A stretch of DNA of 64,000 nt from an uncultured Acidimicrobiales bacterium (GCA_938038815.1 CALHTF010000005.1:1-64000); one strand, 5' to 3'; shown: positions 1 through 10,000, numbered from the stretch's first letter. The notes: a model not told the origin generated them from the letters alone. Numbers and translations: made by a program.

Positions 1-122
1 AACGTCGACCCCAAATCGCCAGGCGACAACATCCCCACATAGGTACGCGGGCCAGCCTCAGCAGAAGAAACAGTGTCGAAACTCAGGTCATCAAACCGGA
101 GCCGATCATCGGTAAACGTCAT
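1..122 (-). CDS. Partial hypothetical protein (N-terminal 40 residues)
   Basis: An open frame on the minus strand begins with ATG at 122 and runs off the left edge without a stop. The visible residues start MTFTDDRLRFDDLSF and contain no motif I recognise. No strong Shine-Dalgarno precedes the ATG. It would be divergent from the VOC gene that follows, so the roughly 90 bases between them would hold both promoters. Only 40 codons are visible, so this rests on the open frame and codon plausibility alone. Confidence 0.35.
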   Translation of the reverse strand, partial: MTFTDDRLRFDDLSFDTVSSAEAGPRTYVGMLSPGDLGST

Positions 123-209
123 GAAACAAACCGTACCGAAGGGGTATGACACACACTTTCAGCTCATACGAAACGCCACCCTGGGAGGCGTCACGACTAA
201 ACAGGAACC

Positions 210-566
210 ATGAGTACCGCTCGGGAAATCAATGCCATCACCCTGGTCGTGGTCGACATGGCCGCCTCGGTGCGGTTCTACGAGCGCCTCGGCTTCACGA
301 CCGTGTTCGGCGGCCCCGCCACCGAGTTCACGTCGCTGTCGATCGGCGACAATTTTGTGAACCTGCAACACACCGGTGAGGCGCCAGGAACAGGATGGGG
401 GAGGGTCATCTTCCATGTCGAGAGCCCCGACGATATTCATGCCACCGCCACCAACCACGGCTATCCGGCGGAGACCGAACCGGCCGACGCGCCATGGGGT
501 GAGCGGTACTTTCACATCCTCGACCCCGACGGCCACGAGCTGAGTTTTGCCCGGCGTCTGAACTGA
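210..566 (+). CDS. VOC-family (glyoxalase/bleomycin-resistance fold) protein
   Basis: A 118-residue protein of the size of a single VOC unit (two beta-alpha-beta-beta-beta modules). Seen directly: an N-terminal module (ITLVVVDMAASVRFYERLGF) in which a beta strand leads into the helix typical of the fold, and a C-terminal module ending FHILDPDGHELSFARR, the usual DPDGH-E-L-F signature of glyoxalase-like and dioxygenase-like members. VOC proteins are usually metal-dependent and cytoplasmic, with substrates from methylglyoxal adducts to antibiotics. The sequence does not define a substrate here. The gene stands alone, 42 bases before the PRPP-synthase-like gene on the same strand. A second VOC protein lies at 4624-5028 but is not closely similar. 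Confidence 0.8.
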   Translation: MSTAREINAITLVVVDMAASVRFYERLGFTTVFGGPATEFTSLSIGDNFVNLQHTGEAPGTGWGRVIFHVESPDDIHATATNHGYPAETEPADAPWGERYFHILDPDGHELSFARRLN

Positions 567-608
567 ATCATCGGCCCATGTCATGTCGCTGCTCGGTCGC
601 GATTAAAC

Positions 609-1844
609 ATGAGAGTCATGACGCCCCCCGCCCTTCATCCTGACGATGTGGTCGTTGTCGGCAACTTCTCCGACGACCCGTTTGCCATCGACGTGGCGTT
701 TGCCTTTGGTCAGTCCGAAGACATCGCCGACCTGATCAGCATCAAGACCTTCGCCAACACCGAGTTCTGCCCCCGGTTCATCAACGACGAAACCGACATG
801 AGCGCTATCGGCGATCAGTTGCATGGCAAAACCGTCGTGATCGTCAGCACCACCAACCGGATCATGAGTCGCAACAATCTGGCGATGCGCAACCTGCTCA
901 TCGCCCGAGCAGCGAAAGATAACGGCGCCTACAACGTGGTGCTGGTCGAGCCCGACCTGTTCTACAGCGCCCAGGACCGCGGGCCACGAGCCGACCAAGG
1001 TGTCACCCAGTTCGAGCGCGACGACGCCGACCTCAAGAAGTTCGATGGTCAACCATTTTCGGCCCGCTTGTATGCCGAGATGTTGCACCTTGCCGGGGTC
1101 GACCGGGTCGTTACGGTGCACAACCACTCAACCTCGGTGCAGGCCGAGTTCACCCGGGTGTTCGACGGGGCGTTCCACAACCTGATCCCGTACGACGTGT
1201 ACGCCGACTACCTGCGCGAATCGAACATTCTCGACTACGGGCCAAACGGCGAAGGTCTCGCGTTGTGTGCGCCCGACAAGGGTGCCCGCGACTTCGTAAA
1301 AGAGATGTACAAACGCCTCGAGCTGCCCGAAGCGAAGTTCATCATGCTCGACAAGGAACGCTCGGGCGAGCGCGAGGTCGAGATCACGCTCCATCCGGAC
1401 TCCGACATGACCTTCGAGGAGATCCGTGGCCACGACATCGTGTTGTTCGACGACATGGTTCGCACCGGTTCGACGGTGGTCAGCTCGTGTGAGTTCATCC
1501 AGCAGGTCGCCCCGAAGCGGGTTGTCTTCGCCGTCACCCACTTCTACGCCAGCGATGAGGGGCGCCAGAAGATGGCCAACCCGGCCATCAACGAAATTCT
1601 CACCCTCAACACCTTGCCCACCGTGCTGAACCGCGATGTGCAGGGGCGCCTTCGTAAGAAGATGGTTGTGCTCAAGATCGAGATCTGGCTCGCTCGTCGC
1701 CTGTGCGAGATCATCGGGCTGCCTCATCCTGAAGATACCGGCGGCTACAAGATCGATATGTCGTCGAAGAACCCGCGCTTTAAGCGCAAGATCCACACCA
1801 ACGACGAACTCGCCGACCTGCGTTCGGAGCCCGTCAGCAGTTAG
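609..1844 (+). CDS. Ribose-phosphate pyrophosphokinase-like (PRPP synthase family) protein
   Basis: A 411-residue protein built like PRPP synthase, which transfers diphosphate from ATP to ribose-5-phosphate. The N-terminal half contains YSAQDRG (compare YxRQDR at the ATP site of Prs). The C-terminal half has a DKERS stretch where Prs has its catalytic basic residues, and a clear PRPP-binding loop, VLFDDMVRTGST, at about residues 279-289. Classical Prs is about 310-320 residues, so this is roughly 90 longer. The extra length includes a basic C-terminal tail (KIDMSSKNPRFKRK). The family call is solid. Whether it is the housekeeping Prs or a divergent paralogue cannot be told here. ATG 609 was chosen; an in-frame ATG at 618 is equally possible. 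It stands alone, 93 bases before the fur-family gene. Confidence 0.75.
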   Translation: MRVMTPPALHPDDVVVVGNFSDDPFAIDVAFAFGQSEDIADLISIKTFANTEFCPRFINDETDMSAIGDQLHGKTVVIVSTTNRIMSRNNLAMRNLLIARAAKDNGAYNVVLVEPDLFYSAQDRGPRADQGVTQFERDDADLKKFDGQPFSARLYAEMLHLAGVDRVVTVHNHSTSVQAEFTRVFDGAFHNLIPYDVYADYLRESNILDYGPNGEGLALCAPDKGARDFVKEMYKRLELPEAKFIMLDKERSGEREVEITLHPDSDMTFEEIRGHDIVLFDDMVRTGSTVVSSCEFIQQVAPKRVVFAVTHFYASDEGRQKMANPAINEILTLNTLPTVLNRDVQGRLRKKMVVLKIEIWLARRLCEIIGLPHPEDTGGYKIDMSSKNPRFKRKIHTNDELADLRSEPVSS

Positions 1845-1871
1845 CGGACGAGGGGTTTTGCCAGCGAGCAA

Positions 1872-1928
1872 CATCGGTCAGAAATTTCTAATTTGCAACC
1901 CTTGTTATTTGCCATTGGGTGACATAGG
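1872..1928. promoter_or_regulatory. AT-rich putative promoter/Fur-type operator before furA-katG
   Basis: The stretch between the PRPP-synthase-like gene and the fur gene is far more AT-rich than its surroundings. It contains an imperfect inverted repeat centred on CAACCCTTG (about 1894-1902), with TTTCTAATTTG on one side and TTATTTGCC on the other. In mycobacteria FurA represses its own furA-katG promoter through an AT-rich site just upstream, so the position fits. The match to any consensus is weak and the assignment is inference. Confidence 0.35.
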
Positions 1929-1937
1929 TTGTCGGCC

Positions 1938-2354
1938 ATGCGATCGCCGGGGGAGCTTACGACACTGTTTCGCGACAGAGGTCTCAAGGTCACGCCCCAG
2001 CGCCAAGCGGTCTTCGAAGCCTTGTACGGCGACGAATCTCACCCAACGGCCGACGTGGTTCACGACCGCGTCCGCGAGCACATGCCCACCGTTTCGCTGC
2101 GCACCGTCTACCAAGCGCTGAACGACTTGGTAGAGCTTGGCGAAGTGCAGGCGGTGTCGGTCGGGACCGGCGCAGCTCGATTCGATCCGAACGTGTCGGG
2201 GCATCACCACTTTGTGTGCCGCGACTGCGAACGTATCGACGACGTTGTGGCTTCGCCGCCGCGGCTCAAGGGCTACACCGTCGACGCTGCGGAGATCGTG
2301 TTCCGTGGCCTTTGTGCGTCCTGCACGGCGAAGCAACCAACCACATCCATCTAG
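1938..2354 (+). CDS. furA: Fur-family metalloregulator (FurA/PerR-like), katG partner
   Basis: A 138-residue Fur-family repressor. The winged-helix region ([11 protein letters not shown], then [16 protein letters not shown]) is followed by a metal-binding dimerisation domain. That domain has [10 protein letters not shown] (His 89-91, Cys94, Cys97) and a second CASC pair (Cys126, Cys129). The four cysteines form the structural zinc site seen in PerR and mycobacterial FurA. Proteins of this group sense iron or peroxide and derepress catalase genes. katG starts 36 bases downstream, as in mycobacterial furA-katG, so co-transcription and control of katG are likely. ATG 1938 was preferred over an in-frame TTG at 1929 because the protein then begins at the usual distance before the first helix. 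Confidence 0.88.
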   Translation: MRSPGELTTLFRDRGLKVTPQRQAVFEALYGDESHPTADVVHDRVREHMPTVSLRTVYQALNDLVELGEVQAVSVGTGAARFDPNVSGHHHFVCRDCERIDDVVASPPRLKGYTVDAAEIVFRGLCASCTAKQPTTSI

Positions 2355-2379
2355 CAATCAACCCACAAATACCCTCCCC

Positions 2380-2386
2380 AAGGAGA
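2380..2386 (+). promoter_or_regulatory. Strong Shine-Dalgarno of katG
   Basis: AAGGAGA sits four bases before the katG ATG at 2390. It is the clearest ribosome-binding site near this gene. It fixes the start and excludes the 58-codon upstream extension of the same open frame, which overlaps fur. Confidence 0.8.
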
Positions 2387-2389
2387 AAT

Positions 2390-4543
2390 ATGTCCGAACA
2401 AGACAAGTGCCCAGTGCTGCACAACGACCACTCCGCTCGTGGCAGCCAGGCCAACCAGCACTGGTGGCCAAACCAGCTAAACCTCAACATCCTTCATCAG
2501 AGCTCAGCCAAAGCTGATCCGATGGACGAGGACTTCGACTACGCCGCCGAGTTCAAGACGCTCGACCTCGCGGCGGTCAAGGCTGACCTCAACGACCTGA
2601 TGACCGACTCCCAGGAGTGGTGGCCGGCCGACTACGGGCACTACGGACCGTTTTTCATCCGCATGGCGTGGCACGCCGCCGGTACCTACCGCACCCACGA
2701 CGGCCGCGGTGGCGGCAACTCAGGAACCCAGCGCTTTGCTCCGCTCAACAGCTGGCCCGACAACGTCAACCTCGACAAGGCTCGTCTGCTGCTCGAGCCG
2801 ATCAAGCGCAAGTACGGTCGCAAGCTCTCGTGGGCCGACCTGCTGATCCTCACCGGTAACGTCGCCCTCGAATCGATGGGCTTCAAGACCTTCGGCTTCG
2901 CCGGCGGCCGCCCCGACGTGTGGGCTCCCGAAGAGGACATCTACTGGGGACCCGAAAACGTATGGCTCGACGATCAGCGTTACAGCGGCGATCGCGACCT
3001 CATGGAGCCGCTCGGCGCCGTGCAGATGGGCCTCATCTACGTCAACCCCGAGGGCCCCAACGCCAACCCCGACCCGGTTGCTTCGGGCCGCGACATTCGC
3101 GAAACCTTCGGCCGTATGGCCATGAACGACGAAGAGACCGTTGCGTTGGTCGTCGGCGGTCACGCCTTCGGCAAGATGCACGGTGCGGGCCCCGAAGACG
3201 CCGTCGAGGCTGAGCCCGAGGGTGCCCCGATGGAGCAACAGCTCATTGGTTGGAACAACACCTGGGAGTCCGGCAAGGGCGTTCACACCACCTCGAGTGG
3301 TTTCGAAGGTGCGTGGAACTCCACGCCCACCAAGTGGGACAACAACTACCTCGAGACCCTTATGGACAACGAGTGGGAGCTCACCGAGAGCCCGGCCGGT
3401 CACAAGCAGTGGACCGCCCCGGCTCTGGCCGGAACCGTGCCCGACGCGCACGACGACAGCATCACCCACGCACCCATGATGACCACCGCCGACATGGCGA
3501 TGAAGATGGACCCGATCTACAACGAGATCAGCCAGCGTTTCCGCGACGACCAGTCGTTGCTCGACGATGCGTTTGCTCGTGCGTGGTACAAGCTGACCCA
3601 CCGCGACATGGGTCCGGCTGTCCGTTACCTCGGCCCTGAGGTTCCCGACGAAGTACTCATCTGGCAAGACCCGGTTCCGGCTGGCACCGCCCTCAGCGAT
3701 GGCGATGTCGCCACCGTGAAGGCCGCCATCATGGACGCTGGTCTCAGCATCACCGATCTGGTCAGCACGGCCTGGGCGTCGGCCTCGACCTATCGCCAGT
3801 CCGACATGCGAGGCGGCGCCAACGGTGCGCGTGTGCGTCTCGAACCACAGGTCAGCTGGGAAGCAAACAACCCGGCCGAGCTTGGCCGAGTGCTCAGCGC
3901 CCTCGAAGGTGTGCAGGCGAGCGTTGGTGTCGATGTATCGATGGCCGACCTCATCGTCCTCGGTGGTGCCGCAGCTGTTGAGGCCGCCGGCAAGGCCGCT
4001 GGTTTCGACATCTCGTGCCCGGTTTCGACCGGTCGGGGCGATGCCACCCAGGAACAGACCGACGTCGAGTCGTTCGCCTGGCTCGAGCCGAAGGCCGATG
4101 GCTTCCGCAACATCTTGGGCAAGGGCAGCAGCCACGTCGCCGAGCACCTGCTCGTCGACAAGGCTCACCTGCTCGACCTCGGTGCACCGCAGATGACCGC
4201 CCTCGTCGGTGGTCTTCGGGTGCTCGGTGTCTCGACCGACAACCACGGTGTGTTCACCGACAACGTCGGTTCGCTCAGCAACGACTTTTTCGTGAACCTG
4301 CTCGACGCAGGTACCGAGTGGTCGGCTGCATCGGGCGCCGAAGACGTGTTCGAAGGCCGCGCTCGCGGCACCGACGACGTCAAGTGGACCGGTACCCGCA
4401 ACGACCTCGTGTTCGGCTCGAACTCGATCCTGCGGGCCATCGCCGATGTGTACGCATCGAGCGACGGTGGCGAGAAGTTCGCCAAGGACTTCGCCGCTGC
4501 ATGGACCAAGGTCATGGACAACGATCGCTTCGATCTGGCCTAG
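2390..4543 (+). CDS. katG: Bifunctional catalase-peroxidase KatG
   Basis: A 717-residue haem catalase-peroxidase that disproportionates hydrogen peroxide and oxidises small substrates. The distal pocket Arg91, Trp94, His95 lies in [14 protein letters not shown]. The Met-Tyr-Trp crosslink residues are Trp94, Tyr217 ([10 protein letters not shown]) and Met243 ([10 protein letters not shown]). The proximal haem ligand is His258 in [14 protein letters not shown]. The loop equivalent to the isoniazid-resistance site of M. tuberculosis KatG (Ser315) reads [10 protein letters not shown], so serine is kept. The C-terminal, catalytically silent duplicated domain is also present, giving the normal family length. 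The gene follows fur by 36 bases with a strong ribosome-binding site, and a stem-loop terminator lies just downstream. Peroxide or metal control through the upstream regulator is inferred from context. Confidence 0.97.
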   Translation: MSEQDKCPVLHNDHSARGSQANQHWWPNQLNLNILHQSSAKADPMDEDFDYAAEFKTLDLAAVKADLNDLMTDSQEWWPADYGHYGPFFIRMAWHAAGTYRTHDGRGGGNSGTQRFAPLNSWPDNVNLDKARLLLEPIKRKYGRKLSWADLLILTGNVALESMGFKTFGFAGGRPDVWAPEEDIYWGPENVWLDDQRYSGDRDLMEPLGAVQMGLIYVNPEGPNANPDPVASGRDIRETFGRMAMNDEETVALVVGGHAFGKMHGAGPEDAVEAEPEGAPMEQQLIGWNNTWESGKGVHTTSSGFEGAWNSTPTKWDNNYLETLMDNEWELTESPAGHKQWTAPALAGTVPDAHDDSITHAPMMTTADMAMKMDPIYNEISQRFRDDQSLLDDAFARAWYKLTHRDMGPAVRYLGPEVPDEVLIWQDPVPAGTALSDGDVATVKAAIMDAGLSITDLVSTAWASASTYRQSDMRGGANGARVRLEPQVSWEANNPAELGRVLSALEGVQASVGVDVSMADLIVLGGAAAVEAAGKAAGFDISCPVSTGRGDATQEQTDVESFAWLEPKADGFRNILGKGSSHVAEHLLVDKAHLLDLGAPQMTALVGGLRVLGVSTDNHGVFTDNVGSLSNDFFVNLLDAGTEWSAASGAEDVFEGRARGTDDVKWTGTRNDLVFGSNSILRAIADVYASSDGGEKFAKDFAAAWTKVMDNDRFDLA

Positions 4544-4570
4544 CCATTTCGGCAATCACGACCGCCAATT

Positions 4571-4602
4571 CCGCCGGGTTGCTCTTCGGAGTGACCCGGC
4601 GG
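4571..4602. terminator. Stem-loop terminator between katG and the convergent VOC gene
   Basis: CCGCCGGGT and ACCCGGCGG form a perfect 9-bp stem around a 14-base loop, followed by TTTAGGTT. It lies 27 bases after katG and 21 bases before the end of the convergent VOC gene, so it could serve both. Confidence 0.7.
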
Positions 4603-4623
4603 TTTAGGTTATCGGCGAGTGGA

Positions 4624-5028
4624 TTAGCTCAGGCTGTCGATGAACTCTTGGGACGGCTGGCCTTCCGATGAGATGTCGACCAGCGTGCCTTGCGGGTCGG
4701 CGACAATCATGCGCCGCTGGCCGTAGAACAGATCGGTCGGTGGTTCGACCACCGTCTCGCCTCGTTCGACAGCACGTTGATGGGTGGCGTCGACGTCGGG
4801 CACTACGAACGTGAGCATTGTGCCACCGCCGCCCGCCGTGAGTCCGGCCGGAACGATCTCGTGGCCGGCGGCGATGATGCCCAGTTCCACGCCCTCGGCC
4901 TGGGGTGCTCGCAGGTGCACAAACCAATCGCTATCGAACTCGACCGCCATGCCCAACATGTCCTGATACCACTGGCTGACGCCGGGCAGGTCGGTGCTGA
5001 TGATGTTCGGAAAGCCACGACTAATCAT
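4624..5028 (-). CDS. VOC-family (glyoxalase-like) protein
   Basis: A 134-residue single-domain VOC protein. It begins with a strand leading into the family helix (DLPGVSQWYQDMLGMAVEFDS). It ends with MIVADPQGTLVDIS, the usual closing strand, where DPQGT replaces the common DPDGN. A glycine-rich turn (TAGGGGTM) separates the two modules. The family call rests on overall pattern, and no substrate can be named. The DUF1963 gene lies 24 bases upstream on the same strand, so the two may be co-transcribed. It is convergent with katG and shares its terminator. Confidence 0.72.
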   Translation of the reverse strand: MISRGFPNIISTDLPGVSQWYQDMLGMAVEFDSDWFVHLRAPQAEGVELGIIAAGHEIVPAGLTAGGGGTMLTFVVPDVDATHQRAVERGETVVEPPTDLFYGQRRMIVADPQGTLVDISSEGQPSQEFIDSLS

Positions 5029-5052
5029 GAACCAGACCGTAGCAACGACTGC

Positions 5053-6114
5053 TTAGTGGCTGGCCCAGTCCTGACGGATATTGCTGAAGTCGCCTTCGAT
5101 CAACCGGTCGTGTTGGCCCATCATCCAAAAGAACCCGGCGTCACCGAACATCGAATCACCGGGCGCTGTCGTGAGTTGTAGTAGCAGTCGCCATTGCTCG
5201 TCGTCTGTCTTCGCGGCGAACGATTCGACTCGTCGCTGTCGGAAGGCGTCACGTTCAGCGTCGGTGGGGTTGTCGGGCAGGCCTTCAACGTCGCCAAACA
5301 CGTCGCCGAATTCGAGCCCTGATTCCTTGGTGGCGATGCTGTACACCGGGTCGTTCTGAAACTCGTACGCCCACCCGCCAATCTGGTCGACGTAGGTCGG
5401 GTCGCCGGTGGCGCGCCAGTAGGCCTCCCATTCCGCTCCGCTCCAATGGGCGAACACTCGGTCGCCGTTTTGGGGAATGCTCAAGATTGGGCGGAAGTTT
5501 CGGTAGAGCGGGATCCGTTCGTCGGCGAAGGGGGTGTGGACGTCGTTGCGGACCTCGAGACCGTCGGTCGACTCGAACCACAAGACGATCCCGTGATCGT
5601 TCCAGTTGCCCTCGTCGGAATAGAACTGGAGGATGCCGTGGTCGGGAAACAACGGGCCCGCGGCACCGTCGAGCGCATCGAGGTCGAGTTGTAGGTGCAG
5701 GATCAGCGGCTGGCCGTCGATTTCGGGCCACGGATAGTCGGGTGGCAACAGCGGGAGGCCACCGATGTGCGTGCGTCCGCCGGGTATGTCGCCGGTTGCT
5801 GGCGACCGAAGTAGCCGCAGTTCCAGAGCAACGTTGTCGGCCTCGCCTGGTCCCGGGGTCGGCGCAGCGTCGGCGGGGACGAGGAGATGGGCCGGCACAG
5901 CAAGGTCGACGACCTCGTCTATGCGCTCGGCCGAGAGTCCACTGTCGGCAAGCATCGCCCGAATACCCGCCGGGCTTCTTGGCTGCTCGACCCGCCAGTT
6001 GGGTGTTGCGACACTCGCAGGCGAAGTGGATGAGGGGGAGGGGGAAGGGGAAGCCGAATCGTCGACGGCCGGTACCGCACACGATGCGCACAAAGCGTCA
6101 GTACAACCAGCCAT
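5053..6114 (-). CDS. DUF1963 (YwqG-like) protein
   Basis: A 353-residue protein of the DUF1963/YwqG family, whose function is not established. Family features: HIGGLPLLPPDYPWPEIDG (the G-L-P-x-L-P-x-x-x-x-W-P signature) at about residues 116-134, followed by a strand with QLDLDAL and HGILQFYSDEG. The C-terminal stretch GDSMFGDAGFFWMM is typical for the family. The first 45 residues are Ser/Pro-rich and contain a CTDALCASC cysteine cluster, perhaps a flexible tail or small metal site. No signal peptide was recognised. It lies between a VOC gene and a hydrolase gene on the same strand. Confidence 0.75.
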   Translation of the reverse strand: MAGCTDALCASCAVPAVDDSASPSPSPSSTSPASVATPNWRVEQPRSPAGIRAMLADSGLSAERIDEVVDLAVPAHLLVPADAAPTPGPGEADNVALELRLLRSPATGDIPGGRTHIGGLPLLPPDYPWPEIDGQPLILHLQLDLDALDGAAGPLFPDHGILQFYSDEGNWNDHGIVLWFESTDGLEVRNDVHTPFADERIPLYRNFRPILSIPQNGDRVFAHWSGAEWEAYWRATGDPTYVDQIGGWAYEFQNDPVYSIATKESGLEFGDVFGDVEGLPDNPTDAERDAFRQRRVESFAAKTDDEQWRLLLQLTTAPGDSMFGDAGFFWMMGQHDRLIEGDFSNIRQDWASH

Positions 6115-6160
6115 CGATGCATGCCCTCGTTATCGACGAATTCGGCGATTTGGTTTACCG

Positions 6161-6850
6161 CTACTGCGAATTCGTGGGGCCGGCCAGCGTTTCTGGCAGC
6201 CAATCGACTAGCCGTTCGACGATCTGGTCGCTCGCCCCTTTGAGCAAGTGGTCTTCGCCCGGGAGAAGAACCAGCTCCCCGTGACCGGCCATTACCCGAA
6301 CCATTTCCGACGATTGAGCCGGAAGTATCTGGTCGTTGGTGCCGTGAAAGAACAACAGCTGTCGGTCGCTCAGCGTGGACACCGGTTCGCAGTCGGCCGA
6401 TTGGGTGGCCAAGGTGACGACCCCGGGCACCAGTTCGGCGTGCATAGCGGCGGCGGCACGAATCGCCACCGCACCGCCAAAGGAGTGGCCGATCGTCACG
6501 AACCGGCGAGCCCCTCGTCGGGCGAGTACTTGCATGGTGGCCAAAAGGTCGAGCACGCAATGGTCGATTCGGTTGGGTTGGCGGTAGCTCACCCGAGCGG
6601 CGGCGATATTCTGCGCAGCCAATTTCGTGCCGAGTTCGTGATACAGCCCGCCACCACCGAGGAGTCCACCCATGGCACCCCCGCACATGATGACCGCCCG
6701 CTCGTCACCGTCGGCCGGATGCCACAGAACGGTCAGCAAGCCGCCCATCGTGTAGAGCTCGTGGTGTTCGAGCCCATCGGCCAGCGTCACTGAATCCTGG
6801 GCCAGAACGCCAAGGTCGCCGAGGGGCGACGACGGGTCGGTGTCAGACAT
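6161..6850 (-). CDS. Alpha/beta hydrolase
   Basis: A 229-residue compact alpha/beta hydrolase with a complete apparent triad: nucleophile Ser123 in GHSFGG, Asp173 in FHGTNDQILP, and His201 in GEDHLLKG. The region around residues 55-67 (MCGGAMGGLLGGGG) is a glycine-rich loop near the expected oxyanion hole. It resembles the small dienelactone-hydrolase or BAAT-like proteins. Substrate unknown. It carries no signal peptide and is probably cytoplasmic. It starts 196 bases from the divergent dnaE2 gene, with a strong hairpin and a LexA box in between. Confidence 0.8.
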   Translation of the reverse strand: MSDTDPSSPLGDLGVLAQDSVTLADGLEHHELYTMGGLLTVLWHPADGDERAVIMCGGAMGGLLGGGGLYHELGTKLAAQNIAAARVSYRQPNRIDHCVLDLLATMQVLARRGARRFVTIGHSFGGAVAIRAAAAMHAELVPGVVTLATQSADCEPVSTLSDRQLLFFHGTNDQILPAQSSEMVRVMAGHGELVLLPGEDHLLKGASDQIVERLVDWLPETLAGPTNSQ

Positions 6851-6941
6851 GGGTCCGGTCTAGGCGCAGGCCGGGCGGGTGGTCAAACACCTTGTGGCAG
6901 ATCGCACGTCGTTGCCAGCTAGATCGCTCGCTGTCGGTTTC

Positions 6942-6982
6942 TTTTTGCAGTTGAGCCGCGCTGGGCGGCTCAACTGCAAAAA
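6942..6982. terminator. Perfect 17-bp stem-loop in a divergent intergenic region
   Basis: The arms 6942-6958 and 6966-6982 are perfectly complementary over 17 bp around a 7-base loop (CGCTGGG). One arm starts with five T and the other ends with five A, so on either strand it looks like an intrinsic terminator. On the minus strand it is preceded by the CCCCGAAA box (6983-6990) shared with the 52-nt repeats elsewhere in the window. It sits between two divergent genes, where a terminator would not be expected. Confidence 0.7.
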
Positions 6983-7012
6983 TTTCGGGGGTGGGGGCTC
7001 GCTCTTTGCGCA

Positions 7013-7028
7013 TCGAACAGGTGTTCGA
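7013..7028. promoter_or_regulatory. LexA (SOS) box upstream of dnaE2
   Basis: TCGAACAGGTGTTCGA is a perfect palindromic match to the actinobacterial/Gram-positive LexA operator CGAAC-N4-GTTCG. It ends 17 bases before the dnaE2 start codon. dnaE2 is a known LexA-regulated, damage-inducible gene in mycobacteria. DNA-damage induction is therefore strongly supported by the sequence, though not shown. Confidence 0.9.
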
Positions 7029-7045
7029 CTAGCTTCGTTCGTCCG

Positions 7046-10000
7046 ATGGGTTTCAACAATCCGCCGATGCCGTGGTCCGAGATCGAACGCAGGCTCTCCG
7101 ACCGCCCGGCCGGCCCCCGAAACAAGGACGAGGAGTTCCCCGGCGACGGCGGCGATAGCCCTGCGTGGACGCGCAAACGCGCCGACTATGAAGCCCCGGC
7201 AGTACCTCGCTACAAAAGTTCGACCCGGTACGCCGAGCTGCATTGTCACTCGAACTTCAGCTTCCTCGACGGGGCGTCAGACCCCGACGAGTTGGTCGAA
7301 GAAGGGGTGGCACTCGGGCTAGAGGCGATGGCCATCACCGATCACAACGGGTTCTACGGCGTGGTGCGCTTTGCCGAAGCAGCCCGGGCGCATGGCATGC
7401 CGACGGTGTTCGGGGCCGAGATGTCGCTCAACATGGACAAACCCCAGATGGGCATGGCCGACCCGGCGGGCGAACACCTCCTCGTCCTGGCCCGCAACCC
7501 GCAGGGGTACGCCCACCTCGGCCGGGCAATTAGCGAAGCGCAGATGGCGGGGGAGAAGGGGGCACCTCGTATCGGGTACGAACGCATGGTCGAGCTCGGC
7601 GCCTCGGGCGACTGGTTGGTGCTAACCGGGTGCCGCAAGGCCGCGGTGCCCGCTGCGCTCGAGCGAGAAGGGCCAGCGGCAGCTCGGCGGGCGCTCGAGA
7701 TGCTGGTCGACGGGTTCGGGCGCAACAACGTGGTGGTCGAGTTGTGGGATCACGGCCAGCCGCTCGATTCGGCTCGTAACGATGCGATGGCCCGTTTGGC
7801 GATGGAGGTCGGGGTCGATGTGGTGGCGACCAACAACGTGCATTACCACGCCCCCAAACGTCGCCGTTTAGCCACGGCGATGGCGGCGGTTCGGGCTCGC
7901 CGATCGCTCGACGATATCGACGCTTGGCTCCCCGCTGCGGCGTCGGCGCACCTGCGGTCGGGCGATGAGCAGGCCCGACGCTTCGCTCGGTATCCCGGCG
8001 TGGTCGAACGAGCAGCCGAGCTAGCCCTCGACTGTGCGTTCGATCTTCAGCTGGTGGCCCCCGAACTGCCGCCCTACCCCTGCCCCGACGGGCACGACGA
8101 GATGTCGTGGCTACGCGAGCTCACCGAACGAGGTGCCGCCCACCGGTATGGCCCTCGGGGTTCGGAGCGGGTGCCCGGGGCGTACGAACAGATCGACCAC
8201 GAACTCGACCTCATCGAACAGCTCGGGTTCCCCGGCTACTTCTTGGTGGTGTGGGACATCGTCGAGTTTGCCCGGGTCAACAACATCTACTGCCAAGGCC
8301 GTGGGTCGGCGGCCAACTCGGCGGTTTGTTACGCCCTCGGTATCACCAAGGCCGATGCGGTGTCGCTCGGGTTGTTGTTCGAGCGGTTCTTATCGCCCGA
8401 GCGCGACGGACCACCCGATATCGATATCGATTTCGAGAGCGGTCGGCGTGAAGAGGTCATCCAGTACGTATACGAGCGGTACGGGCGCGAGTACACGGCC
8501 CAGGTGGCCAACGTCATTACCTACCGCAGCAAGTCGGCGGTGCGCGACGTGGCCAAGGCGCTTGGCTACAGCACCGGCCAACAAGATGCGTTCAGCAAGA
8601 GCCTCGACCGATGGAGTTCGTTGTCGACCCAGGACGCCCACGAAGAAGGATTACCTAGTCAGGTGTTCGAGCTGGCGGCCGAGCTCGAACACGCGCCCCG
8701 ACACCTGGGCATTCACTCGGGCGGCATGGTGATCTGCGATCGGCCGATCGTCGAGGTGTGCCCGGTCGAGTGGGGTCGGATGGAGAACCGCAGTGTGCTC
8801 CAGTGGGACAAAGAGGATTGTGCCCGGACCGGATTGGTGAAGTTCGACCTGTTGGGGCTCGGCATGTTGAGCGCCCTGCACCTGTCGGTCGACCTGATCG
8901 CCGAGTTCTACCAAGACGACGCCGGCAACCCGCTCGAACTCGACCTGGCGCTGCTGCCCCAAGAGGCCGAGGTGTACGACATGATCTGCGCCGCCGACAC
9001 GATTGGGGTGTTCCAGATCGAGAGCCGAGCCCAGATGGCCACTCTGCCTCGCCTGCGGCCTCGGTGTTTCTACGACCTGGTGGTCGAGATCGCGCTAATT
9101 CGCCCCGGCCCGATCCAGGGCGGTTCGGTGCATCCGTACATTCGGCGCCGCAACGGCGAAGAGCCGGTTACCTACTTACATCCGCTGCTCGAAAAGTCAT
9201 TGGCCAAAACGCTCGGGATTCCGTTGTTCCAAGAGCAGTTGATGCAGATGGCGATCGACGTGGGCGGCTTCACCCCCGGCCAGGCCGACGAGTTGCGTCA
9301 GGCGATGGGGTCAAAGCGCAGTCGCGAACGGATGGAAGCCCTACGAGCCCAGATGTATGCCGGAATGGCCGAGCGGGGGATCACCGGCGACATCGCCGAG
9401 ACGTTGTGGGAGAAGCTGGCGGCGTTCGCCAGCTATGGGTTTCCCGAGAGTCATTCGGTGTCGTTTGCCTACCTGGTGTATTCGAGTTCGTGGGTCAAAC
9501 ATCACTACCCGGCGGCCTTCTGTGCCGGGCTACTCAACGCGCAACCGATGGGGTTTTACTCGCCTCATTCGCTGGTGCAAGACGCCCGTCGCCACGGCGT
9601 TGTGGTGCACACGCCCGATATCAATGCATCGGCGGCCGGCGCCACCCTCGAACCGGTCGATGACGGTTCAGACGAGATGGCGGTGCGGTTGGGCCTGAGT
9701 TCGGTGCGTCATGTGGGCGACGACTTGGCCAAAGCGATCGCTGCTGGGCAGCCCTACGAGTCGATGGAAGACGTAGCCCGAGCCCACGACCTGACCTTGC
9801 CGGTACTCGAGTCGATGTCGACCGCCGGGGTTTTCGACTCGGTGCTGGCCGCCGCCGAGTCGCCTCGGGCCGCTCGCCGCCAAGCGTTGTGGTCGGCCGG
9901 TGCGGTGGCCCAAGGTTCGCCTAACAAGCTGGCCGGCATCGTCACCGGGGTCGAGGCGCCAACCTTGCCCGGGATGTCCGACCACGAACTCGCTATGGCC

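Noticed and set aside
2720-4555. A 611-codon open frame antisense to katG
   Set aside because: It is a mirror frame of a strongly coding GC-rich gene, has no recognisable domain, and katG on the other strand is certain. Other long antisense frames, for example at 13627-14349, 14276-15106 and 53730-55520, were left out for the same reason.
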